Source of the DNA: Bryobacterales bacterium
GTDB taxonomy: Bacteria; Acidobacteriota; Terriglobia; Bryobacterales; UBA6623
Direction of reading: 5' to 3'
NCBI GenBank assembly: GCA_028819575.1
Contig: JAPPLB010000002.1
Span: 1 to 64,000, forward strand
Length of the DNA stretch: 64,000 bases
Part shown: positions 19,741-30,144 of the stretch, piece after piece
How positions within the stretch are numbered: the first letter of the stretch is position 1
How the letters are laid out: each line of letters begins with the position of its first letter
Program-made: the position numbers and the translations under genes
Notes under the pieces: generated by a model
What the model saw: only the letters and a program-made list of their open reading frames with translations
Database searches by the model: none
What the model was told of the DNA's origin: nothing

Positions 19741-22700
19741 GTGTTGCACAGTCGTTCACGATTTCTGTTTCTGGTAGCGCCGCTTCTCGCGGCGCTTTTT
19801 AGTTTTCAGACCCCGGACGCCGGCTTTGCCCAGGTGACTGCCGGGTCCAGCATCTTTGGCACCATCACCGACCCGAACGCAGCGGCCATCCCGGACGCCG
19901 AGGTGAAGGTGATCTCAACCAGCACCGGCCTGACAAGAGTAGTCAGAACGAATGCTGTTGGAAGTTATGTCGTGCAGCAGCTCACGGCGGACACCTACGA
20001 CATCGAGGTGTCCCAGGAGGGGTTCAACGTTGCGCGCGTCACCGACGTCTTGCTGCAGACCAACGAAACGGTTCGCCGCAACGTCGAACTGGTTCTCGGA
20101 GCGGTGACCGAAACCGTCGAGGTGGTGGCCGCCGCCGAGTTGACGAACACCTATACTTCACAACTCTCGCAAACGGTCGATTCGAAGCGCGTGGTCGAGT
20201 TGCCGCTGAACGGACGTGACGTCACGCAGCTTTCCCTGACGGTCGCCGGAGCGTCGGTCACCGACAGGTCCACCGCATTCTATGCCGGCACGTCTGGGTT
20301 TGACACGACTACGACGGTGGTCAACGGCAATCGGACCCAGGGTAACTCATACATGCTGGATGGTATGGGAAACCAGTTCATGGAGCGCCGGGTGTCGAAC
20401 ATCTATCCCAATCCCGATGCCGTGGAGGAGTTCACGCTGAACACGGCGCAATACTCCGCCGAGATGGGCGGCAACCCCGGGGCGCAGCTCAGCGCCGTGA
20501 CCAAGAAGGGGACCAATCAGCTTCACGGATCGATTTTCGAGTTCGTCCGCAACGGGTACTTCAACGCCCGCAACGCCTTCGACACTCGAGGCCAGGACGA
20601 CGGTCTGAAGCGGAACCAGTACGGCTGGGCCATCGGCGGACCCTTTTACATTCCGAAAGTGTTCGACGGGCGCAACAAGTTTTTCTGGATGAATTCATAC
20701 CAGTCAACGCCGATCCGCAAGCCGGGGTCGCCCGGTTTCCACCAGAGCTGGACCGCGCTCGAGAAGAGAGGCGACTTCACGGAGCACCTGACCGGTATGA
20801 TGCGCTCGGTGCCCTCCCCGGCGTGCGACGGCTCGATGCTCTCGGTCGATTCGGGCGCCATCTTTGACCCCGCGTCAGCCAACAGAGCTTGCGGCTCGCT
20901 GGGTCTGCCCTATCCCAATAACACCATGCCGGCCACGAGGGTGGACCCGATCATGGGTAGCATCCTGTCCCAGCACACCCCCGATTCACCCTCGGTAGGG
21001 TACCTCATTCCCCATTTCATTCCGGCCGCGCAAGATCAGTATCAGTGGGTCAATCGGGTGGACGCCATCCTGGGCGACCATTCGATCATGGGCCGCTTCA
21101 TCTACGGCAACAAGTTCGGCGGCGCTTTCAACGATCCTCAGGATGCCTTGTGGAACGTCGGAATCAACGACGGGGGCAACACGACGGAGGCCATGACGTG
21201 GGCGATTACCGACACCTGGACGGTCTCTCCCAACGTGCTGGTTACGGGCGGTTTCGGTTTCCTCAAGAACCCCTTTGCCCTGACGCCGCATCCTTTCTTG
21301 ACTTCCTGGTCGGCTCACGGCTCCGACATCCAGAACGATCCGGGCTGTCAGGATCTGAACTTCGGTGTCGCCGGCCGTGGCGGAATCCGGATCTGGGACC
21401 GCTGCGCCGCCAAAGACACCCACTCGTGGGAGATCAACACCGCCGTGAAGTGGATCCGGGGAAATCACGACATCGCGATCGGCGGACTCTACTCCAAGCA
21501 CCACAATGCGAACCCCAATGAGCCTCCGCTGCAATCGGGAGGAGGCTTCTCGTTCACCGACACCTTCACCGGGCTGGCCGCGGCGGATGCGGTGGCGGGT
21601 CTGGCGAGCCTGTACCGGGTGGGTAGTTATGGCGAGGCGCGTCTCGCGGGCAGTTATCGGATTCTGGCCTCGCTATACGTGAATGACAATTTTCGCGTCA
21701 ACCGCAAACTGACGCTGAACATGGGCGTTCGTTGGGACCCGGGCACCCACTCCCGCGACAAGTTTCGCGTCGACGGCACCCGTTGGATGTCATGGCCTTT
21801 CCCTGGACAGCAATCCCAGAGATTTCCGAACGCGCCTCCCGGCTGGTTGTATTGGGGTGATCCCGGTACGCCTGACACGAATGCGTTCGCCCGCTTGAAT
21901 CAGTTCGCCCCCCGGCTCGGGTTCGCTTACGACCCGAGCGGGACCGGCAGGTGGGCGGTCCGCGGCGGTGTCGGAAGCTATTTCGGTCAGATGCAGGCAG
22001 GCGGCTTTGCGCTGGGAGGCGCCGGTTCGTCCGCTTCGCCTTATGCCTCCGGCAACATCAACATCGTGAATCCCGTCAGCATCAAGAATCCCTGGGATTC
22101 GCCTCCGTACAACGGCACGGTAGCTATTCCGATCCCGCCGGCCGACTCGTCTTCGGCGGTCCCGCTGCCGTTCCCCTCTCAATGGGCTTATGATCCGAAT
22201 ACGAAAAACCCCAACACGTGGAACTGGAGCCTGACGATAGAGCGGAACATGGGCAACGATGTCCTGCTGCGGGGCGCCTATGTGGGAAGCCGCGGCACGC
22301 ACATCATCGGCGGATACGAGACGAACCTCCCCGTCTTCATTCCGGGGCAGTCCACTCAGGCCAACCGTCAGGAACGCCGTCCCGATCCGAATTTCCAGGC
22401 CATCAACGTCAGCAGCGGAATCGCCGATTCCTACTACCACTCGTTGCAGTTGACGGCAGAGAAACGCTATGCCGGAGGGTTGACGTTTCTCGTCAACTAC
22501 ACCTTGTCGAAGTCCATCGACACGGGGTCCAACGACATTGGCTGGGCCGGGGCGTTCGGCAACCAGGACCCGCGCGGTCCGTGGTTCAATCGCGGGTTGT
22601 CGGAGTTCGACCGCACCCATGTCGTCAACGCGTCGATGGTGTGGGACCTGCCGAGGGTCAGGTCGGGGCCGCCCGCACTGCAATACCTGGCGAGTCACTG

Positions 22701-23181
22701 GGAGATTTCGTCGCTGGTCTTCATTCGCAGCGGCAACCCGTTTACTCCCGTCAGCAGTAGGGGCAACTCGCTTTCGCCCGGGCACAGCAGTGTCGACCGC
22801 GCCGATGTGGTTCCCGGCGTCGATTGGCGGTTGAACAACGTAAGCCGTCACGATGCGATCCACAAGGGCTATTTCAACCAAGCCGCCTTTACGACCCCCC
22901 CCTTGGGTACGCGCGGCAATGCAGGCCGCAGTATCATGCGGGGGCCTGGTTTCGCCGGTACGGACTTGATGCTAGCCAGGTTCTTTCCGATCAATGAGAG
23001 ATTGCGGTTGCAGTTGCGGATTGAAGCGTTCAACGTCTTCAATCAGACGAACTTCAATGGCATACGCGGTCATGGTTCGCCAGCCTTCACGAACGTAGAC
23101 AACCCCAGCTTCGGGCTGCTTCTTGTCAACGGGGCTCAGGACCCGAGGATCATGCAATTTGGCCTCAAGGTGCTTTTCTAG
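19741..23181 (+). CDS. TonB-dependent receptor, carboxypeptidase-regulatory-like N-terminus (Oar-like)
   Basis: ITDPNAAAIPDAEVKVISTSTGL, VELPLNGRDVTQL, SAVTKKGTNQLHGSIFEFVRN, C-terminal F; GTG 19741 gives a signal peptide, upstream ORF is repeat. Confidence 0.9.
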   Translation: MLHSRSRFLFLVAPLLAALFSFQTPDAGFAQVTAGSSIFGTITDPNAAAIPDAEVKVISTSTGLTRVVRTNAVGSYVVQQLTADTYDIEVSQEGFNVARVTDVLLQTNETVRRNVELVLGAVTETVEVVAAAELTNTYTSQLSQTVDSKRVVELPLNGRDVTQLSLTVAGASVTDRSTAFYAGTSGFDTTTTVVNGNRTQGNSYMLDGMGNQFMERRVSNIYPNPDAVEEFTLNTAQYSAEMGGNPGAQLSAVTKKGTNQLHGSIFEFVRNGYFNARNAFDTRGQDDGLKRNQYGWAIGGPFYIPKVFDGRNKFFWMNSYQSTPIRKPGSPGFHQSWTALEKRGDFTEHLTGMMRSVPSPACDGSMLSVDSGAIFDPASANRACGSLGLPYPNNTMPATRVDPIMGSILSQHTPDSPSVGYLIPHFIPAAQDQYQWVNRVDAILGDHSIMGRFIYGNKFGGAFNDPQDALWNVGINDGGNTTEAMTWAITDTWTVSPNVLVTGGFGFLKNPFALTPHPFLTSWSAHGSDIQNDPGCQDLNFGVAGRGGIRIWDRCAAKDTHSWEINTAVKWIRGNHDIAIGGLYSKHHNANPNEPPLQSGGGFSFTDTFTGLAAADAVAGLASLYRVGSYGEARLAGSYRILASLYVNDNFRVNRKLTLNMGVRWDPGTHSRDKFRVDGTRWMSWPFPGQQSQRFPNAPPGWLYWGDPGTPDTNAFARLNQFAPRLGFAYDPSGTGRWAVRGGVGSYFGQMQAGGFALGGAGSSASPYASGNINIVNPVSIKNPWDSPPYNGTVAIPIPPADSSSAVPLPFPSQWAYDPNTKNPNTWNWSLTIERNMGNDVLLRGAYVGSRGTHIIGGYETNLPVFIPGQSTQANRQERRPDPNFQAINVSSGIADSYYHSLQLTAEKRYAGGLTFLVNYTLSKSIDTGSNDIGWAGAFGNQDPRGPWFNRGLSEFDRTHVVNASMVWDLPRVRSGPPALQYLASHWEISSLVFIRSGNPFTPVSSRGNSLSPGHSSVDRADVVPGVDWRLNNVSRHDAIHKGYFNQAAFTTPPLGTRGNAGRSIMRGPGFAGTDLMLARFFPINERLRLQLRIEAFNVFNQTNFNGIRGHGSPAFTNVDNPSFGLLLVNGAQDPRIMQFGLKVLF

Positions 23182-23388
23182 GCGCTCAGCGGCCGGCGGG
23201 CTGCTGGGCGCGGGCGCCTGACAAACGCGATGAGTTCACAGTTGTCACGACGGCTCTGCGCCTCGTTGCGTAGAGCCGTCGTACCGTTCATGGACTACTT
23301 GTTCACCGCGGCGCTGCCGCTCGACGGACGCCCGGTTCCAAAGGGCCGGTTCGCGCGAAAGTCGGTGATACAATGTGACCCCTCGACG

Positions 23389-25266
23389 ATGCGGAAGTGT
23401 ATCTGCTTCGCCACCGTTTTGCTGGGCTTTGCGGTTCCCCTGGTTGCAGGATCTGCGGATGCCTCCACCCAACCTGAAGTCCTGACACGCGCTGTTCCAC
23501 CCCCTGCTCGGGAGGCCATGCAGGGAGTGGACTACGAAGATGTGACCGAGGCCTCCGGCCTGGCTCGGTTTCAGCATATCGCGGGGGAGCCTCTCAAACC
23601 CTACCTGCCGGAAACCACGGGCTCCGGACTGGCTCTCCTCGATTTCGATAACGATGGATGGGTCGATATCTACTTCGTCAATTCTCTGACGCACGCCGCT
23701 CGAAGAGGTAAGGAAAAGCCGTTGCCGTCCGCCTTGTTTCGCAACAACGGCGACGGAACGTTCACCAATGTCACTGCCGGTGCCGGCGTCGAGAACAACC
23801 GCTGGGGCACGGGAGTCTGCGCCGGCGATTTCGACAATGACGGTTGGGCGGATCTTTACGTCGTCAACCTGGGAAAGAGCCGCCTGTACCGCAACAACGG
23901 CAACGGGAGCTTCACCGATGTCGCACCTGAAGCGGGAGTGCAAGTGGACCTGTGGGCGACCGGCTGCGCCTTCGGAGATTACGACCGCGATGGGCGCCTG
24001 GACCTCTACGTGGCCGGCTACGTCGAATTCGATTGGGACAATCCGCCTCCGGCCGGTGAGTCAAGTGAAGACGCGGAGAGCGGAAATCGGCCCGCGCTCC
24101 GTTCTGCATCCGACTCCCCGGCGCGCCCTGCGAGCAACGATCGCGGCGGCATGAGCGGAGCGGCCTACGATCCCGGACAGCCGTTTTGCACGTTTCTCGG
24201 TATGCGGGTGGCGTGCGGACCGCTGGGCATGAAGGGCGCCCCGGACTTCCTGTTCCGCAACAACGGAGACGGCACGTTCGATGACGTTACCCGGAAAGCA
24301 GGCGTTGTCGACGAGCAACTCTACTACGGCTTTGCCGTGGGTTGGGTGGATCTCGATGACGACGGCCGGCTGGATCTGGTGGTGGCCAACGATTCGAAGC
24401 CCAACTACGTGTACCACAACCAGGGAGACGGCACTTTCGAGGAAATAGGCTATCTCAGCGGACTCGGCACCAATGCCGACGGGCGCGCGCAGGCCTACAT
24501 GGGCATGGCGATCGGGGATTACAACCACGACGGCGCATCGGACTTTTTCCTGACGACGTTTTCGAATGACAACTATTCGCTCTACCTCAACCGAGGGAAC
24601 CTGGACTTCAACGACGTGACGCAGACCGCCGGTCTGGGATCGATTACGATTCCCTTTCTCGGCTGGGGTGCGCTATTCCTGGACTACGACAACGACGGCT
24701 GGCTGGATATCCTCGCGGCGAACGGGCACGTGTATCCGCAGGTGGACGAACATAGCCGATTCACCTCTTTCCGGCAGCGCACCTTGCTGGTCCGGAATCT
24801 GCGCAACGGCAAGTTCGTCGACGTGACCGGAAACCTGGGACCCGGCATGATCAGGCCCAAGAGCTCACGCGGGGCGGCAGTGGGGGATCTGTTCAACGAT
24901 GGCGGTCTCGACATCGTTCTGATCAACGTCGATGAACCGCCCACTCTGCTTCGCAACCGGGGTGGGAATAGCGCCGGGCATTGGCTTTCGCTGCAACTGA
25001 TCGGCGACCCGGCACGCCGAACACCGCGCGATGCCATCGGGTCGGTGGTCTTTTGCGAGGCCGGAGGCTTTCGCCAGAAGGGCGAAGTGGCGTCCGGGCG
25101 CAGCTACGTTTCCCAAAGCGACCTGAGAGTCCATTTTGGATTGGGCGCTGCGGAGCGTGTCGACAAGCTCGAGATCCGCTGGTCGAACGGAGAGAGCGAG
25201 ACGATAGCCATCCCTGAGGTGAACAGGTTCTACACGGTCGTCCAGGGCGAAGGGATTCGCAAGTGA
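23389..25266 (+). CDS. FG-GAP/VCBS + ASPIC/UnbV (CRTAC1-like) secreted protein
   Basis: Many DFDNDGWVDIY motifs, [13 protein letters not shown]-terminal ASPIC-like VHFGLGAAERVDKLEIRWSNGE. Confidence 0.9.
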   Translation: MRKCICFATVLLGFAVPLVAGSADASTQPEVLTRAVPPPAREAMQGVDYEDVTEASGLARFQHIAGEPLKPYLPETTGSGLALLDFDNDGWVDIYFVNSLTHAARRGKEKPLPSALFRNNGDGTFTNVTAGAGVENNRWGTGVCAGDFDNDGWADLYVVNLGKSRLYRNNGNGSFTDVAPEAGVQVDLWATGCAFGDYDRDGRLDLYVAGYVEFDWDNPPPAGESSEDAESGNRPALRSASDSPARPASNDRGGMSGAAYDPGQPFCTFLGMRVACGPLGMKGAPDFLFRNNGDGTFDDVTRKAGVVDEQLYYGFAVGWVDLDDDGRLDLVVANDSKPNYVYHNQGDGTFEEIGYLSGLGTNADGRAQAYMGMAIGDYNHDGASDFFLTTFSNDNYSLYLNRGNLDFNDVTQTAGLGSITIPFLGWGALFLDYDNDGWLDILAANGHVYPQVDEHSRFTSFRQRTLLVRNLRNGKFVDVTGNLGPGMIRPKSSRGAAVGDLFNDGGLDIVLINVDEPPTLLRNRGGNSAGHWLSLQLIGDPARRTPRDAIGSVVFCEAGGFRQKGEVASGRSYVSQSDLRVHFGLGAAERVDKLEIRWSNGESETIAIPEVNRFYTVVQGEGIRK

Positions 25267-27503
25267 CGAAGGCCGCTTTCACGGGCACAGTTTTTGGGTT
25301 GCTCTTTCTTCTCCGATCCGTCGTCGCCGCGCCGCCCCAAGACCAGCTCCAACGGACGACCCAGTTGTGGACCGAGGGCATCATCGATGTCTCCGGGCTC
25401 GCGGCGCTGACAGCTTTCTCGAACGTCCCCTACGACGATCAGGACCTCGACAGCATCTGTGCGATGAAGCAAACCGTCGTTCGCAACGCTTTCCAAGCCA
25501 CCGGAGACTACCTGGCTCATCTGGAATCGGCTCCGCCGGCGCAGCGCGATCACCAGTCGATCATGAAGCTTCACCATCAGTTGGCCCAGCTCCATAGCTA
25601 TCAGGGCGACATGAAGCGCGCGATCGAACGCTTCGAGGCGGCGTACCTCATCGCCGCCGAGCAGAAGCTCGCCTATTTTCAACAGTCGCTTGAAGAAAAA
25701 CTGGGTATCGCGCAGATGCGCCGCGGAGAAGTCGAAAACTGCGTCGAGAGCCACAATGCACGGAGTTGCATCTTCCCGCTCTCCGCGGAGGCGCTGCACC
25801 AGCGGCCTTCCGGCTCGGAAGCCGCGATCAAGCACTTCTTGAAGTTTCTCGCGAAAGCCCCGGACAATCTCGAAGTCCGCTGGCTCCTGAATGTTGCCCA
25901 CATGACGTTGGGAAGCTATCCCGCGAAGGTGCCCCCGGCGCATCTCCTCCCGCCTGCGGTGTTCCAATCCAAAGCGGAGGTCGGGGCAATGAACGACGTG
26001 GCGCCTTCGTTGGGACTGGATGTGTCGAACATGGCCGGCGGCGCCATCCTCGAAGACTTCAACGGCGACGGCTATCTCGATGCAGTGGTCTCGAGCCAGG
26101 ATAGTTGCGCCCCGCTCCGGTACTTCCGCAGCAAAGGAGACGGAACGTTCGAAGATGAAACGGCGGAAGCAGGGCTGGCGGATCAGCTCGGCGGGCTCAA
26201 TCTGATCCAGACGGATTACAACAACGACGGCCGGCCGGACATCTTTGTTCTTCGCGGAGGTTGGGAAGTCCCGATGCGGAACTCGCTGCTGCGCAGCAAC
26301 AAAGACGGGACGTTCACCGATGTGACCCGCGAGAGCGGCTTGGCTGTCCCTGCGACCGCAACGCAAACGGCTGCCTGGGCGGACTTCGATCTCGACGGCT
26401 ACCTGGATGTGTTTGTCGGCAACGAGTTTTCGCCCAGCCAGTTGTTCCGGAACAGGGGGGACGGGACATTCGTTGATGTCGCCCCTGCGGCCGGCGTCGA
26501 CCGTACCGCGTTCACGAAAGCAGCCGTCTGGGCAGACTACGACAATGATCGATATCCCGATCTCTATGTTTCGAACTACGCCGAAAAGAACTTTTTCTAT
26601 CGTAACAACGGCGACGGCACGTTTACGGAGGCGGCTCGGATGTTGGGAGTCGAGAATCCGGTCTACAGTTTCCCGGCATGGTTCATGGACTATGACAACG
26701 ACGGCAGGCTTGACCTGTTTGTCTCAGGCTATGTTCAGTCCATGGCGGATGTTGCGAGAGGGTATCTGGGACAACCGTTGAAGGGAGAAACCTTCAAGGT
26801 TTACCGCAACGTGGGAAAGAGTGGTTTTGAGGATGTTACCGGCGCGCTGGGAATGGCGCGGAACATTCTTACCATGGGCTGTAATTTCGGCGACATCGAC
26901 AACGACGGTTACCTGGATTTCTACCTGGGCACCGGGGCGCCCTCTTACGGTGCGCTGATGCCGAATCTTCTCTTTCGCAACGAAGCGGGCAAGGCATTCT
27001 CGGACGTGACCTCGTCCTCGCGAACCGGACACCTGCAGAAAGGCCACGGAATCGCTTTCGGCGACATCGACGGCGACGGCGACCAGGACATTTTTCTCCA
27101 CACCGGCGGTGCTGTCCCCGGTGATGCCTACCGGAATGCAGTGTTCCGGAACCCTGGACACGGCAACGACTGGATCGCCATTCAGCTTCAAGGTGAGAAG
27201 ACGAACCGTGCTGCAGTCGGCGTTCGCATCAAACTCGTACTTCCCGGAGGCCGGGAGGTTCACCGTGAGGTGACCAGCGGTGGTTCGTTCGGAGCCTCCA
27301 GCTTTGAGCAACATGTGGGGGCGGGGAATGCGGATCGCATAGCGGCCCTCGAAATCTGGTGGCCTGCGAGCAACACGCGCCAAACGTTTGAGAACATCAC
27401 TACGAATCAGGTTCTTGCCATCAAGGAATCCTCGGAAAACTACGATGTGATCGAGAGGCAGTCCTTTCACCTCACCGAAAAGGATGCTCCTCACAAACAC
27501 TGA
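25263..27503 (+). CDS. TPR-like + FG-GAP/VCBS + ASPIC/UnbV protein
   Basis: GEVENCVESHNARSCIFPLS, repeated NNDGRPDIF and NDGYLDFYLG motifs; GTGA overlap with upstream gene. Confidence 0.9.
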   Translation: MTKAAFTGTVFGLLFLLRSVVAAPPQDQLQRTTQLWTEGIIDVSGLAALTAFSNVPYDDQDLDSICAMKQTVVRNAFQATGDYLAHLESAPPAQRDHQSIMKLHHQLAQLHSYQGDMKRAIERFEAAYLIAAEQKLAYFQQSLEEKLGIAQMRRGEVENCVESHNARSCIFPLSAEALHQRPSGSEAAIKHFLKFLAKAPDNLEVRWLLNVAHMTLGSYPAKVPPAHLLPPAVFQSKAEVGAMNDVAPSLGLDVSNMAGGAILEDFNGDGYLDAVVSSQDSCAPLRYFRSKGDGTFEDETAEAGLADQLGGLNLIQTDYNNDGRPDIFVLRGGWEVPMRNSLLRSNKDGTFTDVTRESGLAVPATATQTAAWADFDLDGYLDVFVGNEFSPSQLFRNRGDGTFVDVAPAAGVDRTAFTKAAVWADYDNDRYPDLYVSNYAEKNFFYRNNGDGTFTEAARMLGVENPVYSFPAWFMDYDNDGRLDLFVSGYVQSMADVARGYLGQPLKGETFKVYRNVGKSGFEDVTGALGMARNILTMGCNFGDIDNDGYLDFYLGTGAPSYGALMPNLLFRNEAGKAFSDVTSSSRTGHLQKGHGIAFGDIDGDGDQDIFLHTGGAVPGDAYRNAVFRNPGHGNDWIAIQLQGEKTNRAAVGVRIKLVLPGGREVHREVTSGGSFGASSFEQHVGAGNADRIAALEIWWPASNTRQTFENITTNQVLAIKESSENYDVIERQSFHLTEKDAPHKH

Positions 27504-27609
27504 CTCGGCCCGGGGGAAGAACAGGACAGTGAACGGCCATATTTCACGGAGAGGGAAGCTGGGAGCCGTCCTTGCCCTTCGGAGTGGCCGAACCCATTGC
27601 GAGTAGATC

Positions 27610-30144
27610 GTGACCTTGTCTCGAACCTTTTGGGTGATCCTGAGCCTCTGCCTTCCGGCAGGGGTCACGACCCTTGCTGCGGCCGAAGCGCAACCCGGAA
27701 CGGAACGTGTGTTGGGGATGATCCTGGTGAGCGAGCGGGAAAGGGCCGAGGAACTCCTGGCGCGCATCCAGGCAGGCGGCAACTTTCAAGTTCTCGCGAC
27801 ACGGTATTCAACGGACGCAACCGCAGCCGAGGGCGGTTATCTCGGTCCGGTCAAGCTGACGGACGTTCGCCCGGAGCTGCGTCAGGCTCTCGAAGGGGTC
27901 GCTCGAGGACAAGTGACCCCTGTCTTTCAGACACCCGCGGGTTTCATGATTCTCAAGGTCCTCCGGAAGGCCCGACCGAAAGTCGACCCGAAGACCGGTT
28001 CGAGCGCGATTCAGTTCGCAGCCTATGTGTCGGGGTTTGAAGAGAGCCTTTACTTTTTCTCCCGCCACCCGAAACCTGCGGAATATGCTCAGGATTTGAA
28101 AGCCATCTGCGAGATCAGGCGAGCGGCCAATGAGGCGGCCGTCGCGGATTTGGAAGCCCGGCTGGCTGAAAGCACCGATGCTCAGGAACTCCTCCGGAAT
28201 CACCATACGGTCGGACAACTGGCCGCTTATCAAGGCTCGATGGACAGGGCCATCGAGCATTTTGAGGCGGCGTATCGGATTGCCGGCGACAACGACGTGA
28301 CCGACTTCAAGCCGGCGCTCCAGGAAAAACTCGGAGTCGCCCATTTGCGCCGGGGTGAGGTCGAGAATTGCGTCCACGACCACAACGTGCAGAGTTGCAT
28401 TTTTCCGCTCAGCCGAGCGGCGCAGCATCGCCGACAATCGGGTTCCGAGAAAGCGATGGGGCTCTTTCTGGAGTATCTTCGGGACAATCCGGAGGACCTG
28501 GAGGTGCGGTGGCTGGGAAACATTGCCGCGATGACTTTAGGGAAGTATCCCGATGGCATCCCGTCCGATCTTCTTTTTCCCCCGCGGACATTCGAATCCC
28601 AGGATGATGTCGGCCGCTTTGTGGATATCGCAGCGGCGTCGGGGTTGGACCTCTTGAATGCCGCAGGCGGCTCGATCATGGACGACTTTGACAATGATGG
28701 GCTCCTGGACATCGTCATCTCGGTTGTCAATGTCTGCGAACCCATGCACTACTACCACAACAATGGCGACGGCTCGTTCAGCGACTGGACGAAGCGGGCC
28801 AAACTCAGCGGTCAACTGGGCGGCATCAACTTGAATCAGGCCGACTACGACAACGACGGACGGCTGGATATCTTCGTCATGCGGGGCGGTTGGGAGTTCC
28901 CGATGCGGAACTCACTTCTTCGAAACAATGCGGATGGGACGTTTACCGACGTCACCGTGGAAAGCGGTTTGGCCTCTCCGGCGTATCCGACGCCCACCGC
29001 GAGCTGGGCGGACTACGATAACGATGGTTTCGTTGACCTCTTCGTAGGGAATGAGAACGCCCCCGGACAATTGTTCCGAAATAACGGTGACGGGACCTTC
29101 ACCGACGTGGCGAAGAAGACGGGCATGGACCGCAAGGCGTTCACGAAGAGCGCCGCATGGGGTGACTACAACGACGATGGATTCCCCGATCTCTACGTCT
29201 CGAACTTCGAGGCGGAGAACTTCCTTTATCACAACAACGGGGACGGCAGCTTTACAGAAGTCGCCCGCGCACTCGGGGTCGAGGGGCCGATCGTCAGCTT
29301 TCCGGTCTGGTTCTTCGATTATGACAACGACGGCCGGCAAGACCTTTTTGTGTCGAGCTATGTGCAGTCGGTGGCCGAAATCGCTGCCGAGTATCTTGGT
29401 CTTCCCACCCGGGGTGAGACCATCAAGCTCTATCGCAACACGGGACGAGAGGGTTTCGAAGACGTAACGGAACAAGCAGGTCTGGACCGTATTTCGATGG
29501 CGATGGGCGCGAACTTCGGTGACATTGACAATGACGGGTTCCTGGATATCTACCTGGGCACAGGCTCTCCGTCATATTCGTCTCTGGTGCCGAATCTGAT
29601 GTTTCGGAATCAAGGAGGCGAGACTTTCGCTGACATCACCTCTTCGTCCGGCACGGGTCATCTCCAGAAAGGGCACGGCATCGCCTTTGGCGATCTCAAC
29701 AACGATGGCGATGAGGACATCTTTCTGCATGTGGGCGGAGCGGTTCCTGGTGACACGTACCGTAACGTGCTGTTCAAGAACCCCGGCCATGAGAACAACT
29801 GGATCGGTTTGAAACTAGTGGGGGAAAAGTCCAACCGGGCGGCCATCGGGGCTCGGATTAAAGCGACCTTGGCGTCGGAGGGCACAGAGCCTCGATCGAT
29901 ATATCGGGTGGTTACCAGCGGCGGATCGTTTGGTGCATCGAGCTTCCAACAGCACATTGGTCTCGGGAAAGCACATCGCATCGAAACGCTCGAAATCCGC
30001 TGGCCGACAAGTGGCTCAACGCAGGTTTTCAAGCATGTGGGCGTAAACCAGACAGTTGAAATCAAGGAGTCGGAAAACAACTACCGCACACTCGCCCGAC
30101 CCTCGTTTGCGTTCCGAGGCGCCGAAGGAGCAAGCCGTCACTGA
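27610..30144 (+). CDS. Parvulin-type PPIase domain fused to TPR-like + FG-GAP/VCBS + ASPIC/UnbV
   Basis: N-terminus ARIQAGGNFQVLATRYSTDATAAEGGYLGPVKLTDVRPELRQALEGVARGQVTPVFQTPAGFMILKVL resembles rotamase/PpiC; remainder paralogous to 25263. Confidence 0.85.
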   Translation: MTLSRTFWVILSLCLPAGVTTLAAAEAQPGTERVLGMILVSERERAEELLARIQAGGNFQVLATRYSTDATAAEGGYLGPVKLTDVRPELRQALEGVARGQVTPVFQTPAGFMILKVLRKARPKVDPKTGSSAIQFAAYVSGFEESLYFFSRHPKPAEYAQDLKAICEIRRAANEAAVADLEARLAESTDAQELLRNHHTVGQLAAYQGSMDRAIEHFEAAYRIAGDNDVTDFKPALQEKLGVAHLRRGEVENCVHDHNVQSCIFPLSRAAQHRRQSGSEKAMGLFLEYLRDNPEDLEVRWLGNIAAMTLGKYPDGIPSDLLFPPRTFESQDDVGRFVDIAAASGLDLLNAAGGSIMDDFDNDGLLDIVISVVNVCEPMHYYHNNGDGSFSDWTKRAKLSGQLGGINLNQADYDNDGRLDIFVMRGGWEFPMRNSLLRNNADGTFTDVTVESGLASPAYPTPTASWADYDNDGFVDLFVGNENAPGQLFRNNGDGTFTDVAKKTGMDRKAFTKSAAWGDYNDDGFPDLYVSNFEAENFLYHNNGDGSFTEVARALGVEGPIVSFPVWFFDYDNDGRQDLFVSSYVQSVAEIAAEYLGLPTRGETIKLYRNTGREGFEDVTEQAGLDRISMAMGANFGDIDNDGFLDIYLGTGSPSYSSLVPNLMFRNQGGETFADITSSSGTGHLQKGHGIAFGDLNNDGDEDIFLHVGGAVPGDTYRNVLFKNPGHENNWIGLKLVGEKSNRAAIGARIKATLASEGTEPRSIYRVVTSGGSFGASSFQQHIGLGKAHRIETLEIRWPTSGSTQVFKHVGVNQTVEIKESENNYRTLARPSFAFRGAEGASRH

